8,860 bases of DNA from ZCTH02-B3 sp036563895. GTDB lineage: Bacteria > Bacillota > Bacilli > Paenibacillales > Paenibacillaceae. Each line of letters opens with the position of its first letter. Position 1 is the stretch's first letter. This document shows, piece after piece, positions 5,448-8,860 of this stretch. The translations under genes were made by a program, and so were the position numbers. The notes beneath the pieces are model-generated. The model made no database searches, was not told the origin of the DNA, and saw only the letters and a program-made list of their open reading frames with translations. Location: assembly GCA_036563895.1 (NCBI GenBank), contig DATCLN010000213.1, forward strand, positions 1 through 8,860. The letters are read 5' to 3'.

Positions 5448-6648
5448 ACAACGGGAAGGAATCGGACGGGCCGGCGAGCGGCGGAACGTGGCCGATGCGC
5501 GCGGGCAGGCCGGAGCGCGGCGCCCCGCCCTGGGGGTGCTGGTGTGTGAGCGGAACGCCGCCGGTTGGTCCGCGGTAGCGCCCTTCGCCGAAGCGGATTT
5601 CATCCGCCGGCTGCAGGAGACGGGCGACCGGATCGGCCTGGAGGTGTTCGCCTTCGATCCCCGGACGGCGGAAGCCGGATCGCGCACGGCATGCGGCTGG
5701 CGGTGGGACGCCGCCGAAGGGGCATGGCGCCGCGCCCGAAGGCCGCTTCCCGCGCTGCTCTACGACCGCGCCTGGCCCGGGGGCGACGCGGAACGCCGCC
5801 GCTTCAGGTCCGCCCTTCGCCGGCTACTGGACGGGGACCGTCCGCCCCGCCTGCTGAACGCGCCCCTGCCCGGCAAAGCCGCCGTCCACGCCGTCCTCTC
5901 CCGCCATCCCGCCATCCGCGGGCACCTGCCGCCGACCGTCCCGTACACCGGGCCGGACGGCCTGCGCGGGCGGCTGGACGGATGGGGCGGCGCCGTCTTT
6001 CTCAAGCCGGCCGCCGGCTGGCAGGGGCGCGGCGTTTTGGCCGTCCGGAGGCGGCCCGGCGGGCTTCTGGACCTTGCGGGCCGCACCCGGCGGAACGATC
6101 CGTTCCGCCTGGAGGCGAGGGAGGAAGAGGCCGCCCTTGAGCGCGTCAACCGCTGGATCGGCGCGCGCCCGTACCTGATGCAGCCGTATCTGGAGCTGAC
6201 CACCCCCGAGGGGGACCCCTTCGACCTGCGCCTCCTCGTCCAGAAAAACGCCGCCGGCCGCTGGACGCTGACCGGCGCCGCCGTGCGCCTCGGCCGGCCG
6301 GACGGCGTGACGGCCAACCTGCACGGCGGGGGAACCCCCTTGCCTCCCGAAACCGCGCTGGCGCGGTGGTTCGGGGAGGACGCCGCCCGGGAGCTGATGC
6401 GCAAGGCGCGCCGCCTGGCGGCGGAGATCGTCCGGCAGCTGGAATCGTCTTTTGGCCGATTCGCCGAGCTGGGTCTGGATTTCGGCATCGACCGGGCCGG
6501 AAAGCTGTGGTTTCTGGAAGCCAACGGCAAACCCGGACGCGCCGCGGCGCGCCGGGCGGGCCGGCGGGAGGACGCGCTTTCCCACCTGCGGCCGCTGATG
6601 TACGCCAGATCCATCCTTTTGCGACTTTCCAGGGAGGGTCATCCATGA
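5422..6648 (+). CDS. yheC/D: YheC/YheD-family ATP-grasp protein 2 (short, divergent form)
   Basis: From the first ATG the product is 408 residues. It lacks the separate N-terminal domain of proteins 1 and 3: after about 35 residues without a recognisable motif it enters the core at RRPALGVLV (33-41). The order of motifs is that of the family: LLYDRAW (112-118, where others have YNR), LLNAPLPGKAAVHAVL (144-159), AVFLKPAAGWQGRGV (191-205) with the ATP-binding lysine, DLRLLVQKN (268-276), FAELGLDFGID (347-357) and FLEANGKPGR (364-373), which keeps the Glu and Asn expected to bind metal. It is visibly richer in Arg and Gly/Ala and in GC than its neighbours. The start is uncertain: ATG 5422 overlaps gene 1 by 26 bases and has little ribosome binding sequence, GTG 5488 is in frame, and the good GGGAAGGAA at 5453-5461 has no usable codon at the right distance. 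It ends in a 4-base ATGA overlap with gene 3. Confidence 0.82.
   Translation: MPVICQVFEQREGIGRAGERRNVADARGQAGARRPALGVLVCERNAAGWSAVAPFAEADFIRRLQETGDRIGLEVFAFDPRTAEAGSRTACGWRWDAAEGAWRRARRPLPALLYDRAWPGGDAERRRFRSALRRLLDGDRPPRLLNAPLPGKAAVHAVLSRHPAIRGHLPPTVPYTGPDGLRGRLDGWGGAVFLKPAAGWQGRGVLAVRRRPGGLLDLAGRTRRNDPFRLEAREEEAALERVNRWIGARPYLMQPYLELTTPEGDPFDLRLLVQKNAAGRWTLTGAAVRLGRPDGVTANLHGGGTPLPPETALARWFGEDAARELMRKARRLAAEIVRQLESSFGRFAELGLDFGIDRAGKLWFLEANGKPGRAAARRAGRREDALSHLRPLMYARSILLRLSREGHP
5453..5461 (+). promoter_or_regulatory. Strong Shine-Dalgarno-like sequence without a matching start codon
   Basis: GGGAAGGAA begins 6 bases after the gene 1 stop, the typical place for the ribosome binding site of gene 2. 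No ATG, GTG or TTG in the gene 2 frame lies 5-12 bases downstream; the next in-frame candidate is GTG 5488, 26 bases away. Either it serves an unusual start or the original start codon has been lost. Confidence 0.4.
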
Positions 6649-8015
6649 GTCTGACCAGTTGCACCGTCCACTTCACCCGCCAGCCGGAACGAATCGTCTG
6701 GTTTTCCGGGCCCCTCGCGCGGTCCCTCGGCCTGAACGGCCGCAAGCAGGTCCGCATCAAGGTGGGCGGGGAAAGGGTGTCGGCGCGGCTTCGCACCATC
6801 AGGCGTTCGGGCAACCATGTCTACATGTCGGCCGGACTTCGGCGCTCGATCCGCATCCCCCAGTCCGGCGACGTCTATCTCACCCGCGAAGACGAGGAGG
6901 TGCGTTTCGGCCCCCTTGTGGGGGTGCTCACCGACGGCGGCCGGTCGTCCAGGGAACCGTTCGGATCCCGCACGCCTTTCATCAAACAGCTGCTCCAATA
7001 CGCGCGGGGCAAAGCCTACATGTTCGCGTTCCGGCCCCGCGACATCAACTGGCAGCAGGAAACCGTGCACGCCTGGTTCCTCGACGGACGCGGCAACTGG
7101 GTGCGCCGGGTCGTCCCGCTGCCCGACGTCGTGTACAACCGGCTGCCCAGCCGGCGCGCGGAAACGGGGACGGAGATCGTGACGCTGCGGGAACGGTTCG
7201 TCGACCGGCGGATTCCCTTTTTCAACTGGAGTTTTTTCAACAAATCGGACGTCTACAGGCTCCTCGACAAGGATCCCGAAGCGCTCCGCCATCTGCCGGA
7301 ATCCGTGACGGGACCCTCCCCGGAGAAGCTCCGGGAAATGCTGGAAAAGCATCATTTCATCTACTTCAAACCCACCGGCGGCAGCCTTGGAATCGGGATC
7401 TACCGGCTGACCTACCACCCCCGGCGGGGCTATTTCGTGCGATACCGCCGAAACGGCCAGAACATCCTGCTCCGGTTCACGAACTTTGGCAGCCTGTGGC
7501 GCATGATGCGGGGCCGGCACGGCAACGGGCTTTCCCGCTATGTCGCCCAGCAGGGGATCCGCCTGATCGAGATCGACGGCTGCCCCATCGATTTCCGCTT
7601 CCACATGCACAAGGACGGCGACAACCGTTGGGTGGCGGCGGGCATCGGCGCCAAGAAGGCGGGCCGCGGCAGCGTCACCACCCACCTGAAAAACGGCGGC
7701 ACGCTGATGACCCCCGAGCAGGCCCTCGGCCGGGTGTTCGGCGACCGCGCCGGAGAAATCCTGGAAAAAGCCAAAGCGACCGCCATCCGGCTCTCGGAAG
7801 CGGTGGAGCGCAACTACCCTTACACGCTGGGCGAACTCGGACTCGACCTGGGCATCGACCGCGACGGCGAGGTGTGGATGTTCGAGGCGAACGCCAAGCC
7901 CGGCCGCACCATCTTTAAGCACCCCGAATTGCGTGAACAGGGCCGCGCTTCGCTCCGGTACATCCTGGACCACTGCCTTTACTTGAGCAAGTTCCGCAGG
8001 AGGGAAGAACCATGA
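6645..8015 (+). CDS. yheC/D: YheC/YheD-family spore coat-associated ATP-grasp protein 3 (long form)
   Basis: This 456-residue product is the most family-typical of the four. An N-terminal domain of about 87 residues (VHFTRQPERIVWF near 8-20, VRIKVGGERVSARL near 36-49) precedes FGPLVGVL (88-95). The core has PDVVYNRLPSRR (160-171), FFNWSFFNKSDVYRLL (192-207), LPES (217-220), FIYFKPTGGSLGIGI (238-252) with the ATP-binding lysine, AQQGIRLIEIDG (301-312), DFRFHMHKDG (316-325), LGELGLDLGIDRDG (395-408) and MFEANAKPGR (412-421) with the putative metal-binding Glu and Asn. It should form an acyl-phosphate and attach an amine; the acceptor is unknown. The ATG overlaps the gene 2 stop (ATGA) and has AGGGAGGG (6631-6638) 6 bases upstream, so the start is secure. 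It overlaps gene 4 by another ATGA, so the genes are translationally coupled. Confidence 0.92.
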   Translation: MSLTSCTVHFTRQPERIVWFSGPLARSLGLNGRKQVRIKVGGERVSARLRTIRRSGNHVYMSAGLRRSIRIPQSGDVYLTREDEEVRFGPLVGVLTDGGRSSREPFGSRTPFIKQLLQYARGKAYMFAFRPRDINWQQETVHAWFLDGRGNWVRRVVPLPDVVYNRLPSRRAETGTEIVTLRERFVDRRIPFFNWSFFNKSDVYRLLDKDPEALRHLPESVTGPSPEKLREMLEKHHFIYFKPTGGSLGIGIYRLTYHPRRGYFVRYRRNGQNILLRFTNFGSLWRMMRGRHGNGLSRYVAQQGIRLIEIDGCPIDFRFHMHKDGDNRWVAAGIGAKKAGRGSVTTHLKNGGTLMTPEQALGRVFGDRAGEILEKAKATAIRLSEAVERNYPYTLGELGLDLGIDRDGEVWMFEANAKPGRTIFKHPELREQGRASLRYILDHCLYLSKFRRREEP

Positions 8016-8860
8016 GCGATTCTCCTCCCGCGTTTACCGCGGCGGCCGGCGCGCCCCGCAAGCCGGTGCTGGCCATCCTCACCGTCGACGACGAGCAGCG
8101 GAGCTTCCGGGGCAACCGGCAAAACTTCGCCGATCTCATAGCCACCGGAGAAAAACACGGGTTCATCACCTATGTGGTCACCGTAAAAAATTTCCGCCTG
8201 AAATCCGCCACCCTGCCGGGCTACACCTACCTCCCGCGGGAAAAAGTTTGGGTCCGCGGCCGTTTCCCCTATCCGGACATCGTCTACAACCGGATTCCGC
8301 AGCGGGAAGACGAACGGCAGCCGAGCGTGAAAAAGAAACTGGACCAGCTGGCCGGACGACCGGAACTGCTTCTTTTCAACCGACGCTTTTTCAACAAATG
8401 GACGCTGTACAAATGGCTTCGCCGAAACCGCGCCACCCGAAAGTGGATTCCGGAAACCCGCCGCCTTACCCGTCCGGCCGTGCTGTCCGGCATGCTGCGC
8501 AAACATTCCTTTCTGTTTCTGAAGCCGATCAGGGGCAAGGCCGGCGTCGGCATCATGACGGTGCGGGTGTTGTCGGAAGGGCGCCGGCGCTACCGGCTGC
8601 AAATCCAGGAAGATCAGGGCAGCCGAACGTTCCGGTACCGGTCGCTGAAAACGCTGTGGCGGAGGGTTCGCCGCGAGTCCCGGCTCCTGGGCGAACCGTA
8701 CATCGCCCAGCAGGGCATCCCGCTGGCCACCGCGGGCAAGAATCGCTTCGATCTCAGGGCACTGGTGCAAAAAAACGGGGAAGGGCGCTGGGAGGTGACC
8801 GGCATCGGCGCGCGGGTGGCGGGGGAAGGCTCCATCACCACCCACGTGCCGCGGGGCGGA
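8012..8860 (+). CDS. yheC/D: YheC/YheD-family ATP-grasp protein 4 (short form), 3' end off the right edge
   Basis: An open frame of 283 codons runs from ATG 8012 to the window edge without a stop. About 17 residues rich in Ala and Pro lead straight into the core at PVLAILTVDD (18-27), so the N-terminal domain of proteins 1 and 3 is absent, as in protein 2. Then follow YPDIVYNRIPQRE (87-99), LLFNRRFFNKWTLYKWL (120-136), IPET (146-149), FLFLKPIRGKAGVGI (167-181) with the ATP-binding lysine, YIAQQGIPLA (230-239), RFDLRALVQKN (245-255) and SITTHVPRGG (274-283). The missing part should hold the GELG and E-x-N-x-KP metal-binding motifs, about 90-110 residues more by comparison with protein 3. AGGAGG (7998-8003) lies 8 bases before the ATG, which overlaps the gene 3 stop. 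It has the canonical YNR motif and the strongest ribosome binding site of the set. Confidence 0.88.
   Translation, partial: MSDSPPAFTAAAGAPRKPVLAILTVDDEQRSFRGNRQNFADLIATGEKHGFITYVVTVKNFRLKSATLPGYTYLPREKVWVRGRFPYPDIVYNRIPQREDERQPSVKKKLDQLAGRPELLLFNRRFFNKWTLYKWLRRNRATRKWIPETRRLTRPAVLSGMLRKHSFLFLKPIRGKAGVGIMTVRVLSEGRRRYRLQIQEDQGSRTFRYRSLKTLWRRVRRESRLLGEPYIAQQGIPLATAGKNRFDLRALVQKNGEGRWEVTGIGARVAGEGSITTHVPRGG

Noticed and set aside
6366..6644. N-terminal extension of ATP-grasp protein 3 to an ATG at 6366
   Set aside because: This stretch is the coding sequence of gene 2 in another frame. The ATG at 6645 has an AGGGAGGG site at 6 bases and an ATGA overlap with the gene 2 stop.
6911..6924. Small hairpin CCCCC-TTGT-GGGGG inside gene 3
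   Set aside because: It falls on codons for the conserved FGPLVGV motif, has only five pairs and no T-run, so it is most likely due to codon choice.

Overview
The window looks like chromosomal DNA from an endospore-forming member of the Bacillota with a high G+C content. A Paenibacillaceae-like genome is my best guess, but this rests only on gene content and base composition. Five gene types point there: RNase PH followed by the RdgB nucleotide-cleansing enzyme, a YutG-type phosphatidylglycerophosphatase A, a YheA (YlbF-family) protein, a YheB (DUF445) protein, and a run of YheC/YheD spore-coat-associated ATP-grasp proteins. No mobile element, CRISPR array, tRNA or rRNA was seen.

Layout, left to right. 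(1) 1-1383, minus strand: rph then rdgB, overlapping by 4 bases (GTGA). rdgB runs off the left edge, probably missing only its last few codons. (2) 1384-1531: a divergent promoter region. (3) 1532-2056, plus strand: the pgpA/yutG gene. (4) 2057-2231: a convergent gap with a perfect palindrome, a longer hairpin and a T-run, probably a terminator. It also carries what looks like the cut-off end of the yheA reading frame. (5) 2232-3966, minus strand: yheB then yheA, 85 bases apart. (6) 3967-4082: a divergent control region with a possible sporulation-type promoter. (7) 4083 to the right edge, plus strand: four consecutive YheC/D-type ATP-grasp genes. Three gene junctions overlap (26 or 0, 4 and 4 bases), so they form one tight operon. 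The fourth gene is cut by the right edge.

The most notable part is the four-gene ATP-grasp operon. It alternates long, short, long, short: genes 1 and 3 (454 and 456 aa) carry an extra N-terminal domain of about 90 residues, while genes 2 and 4 begin almost at the ATP-grasp region. This reads as two long/short pairs, perhaps a duplicated yheD/yheC-like pair. ATP-grasp enzymes typically join a carboxylate to an amine using ATP, so a set of paralogues could modify spore coat protein or peptide with different specificities. That function is inference. The yheBA genes fired in the opposite direction from the same gap fit the yheABCD neighbourhood known from Bacillus.

A second notable point is the Glu/Ala/Lys-rich tail of yheA. 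Its DNA contains in-frame repeats, and one copy lies beyond the TAG stop in the same frame, so the tail appears to have been shortened by a nonsense change.
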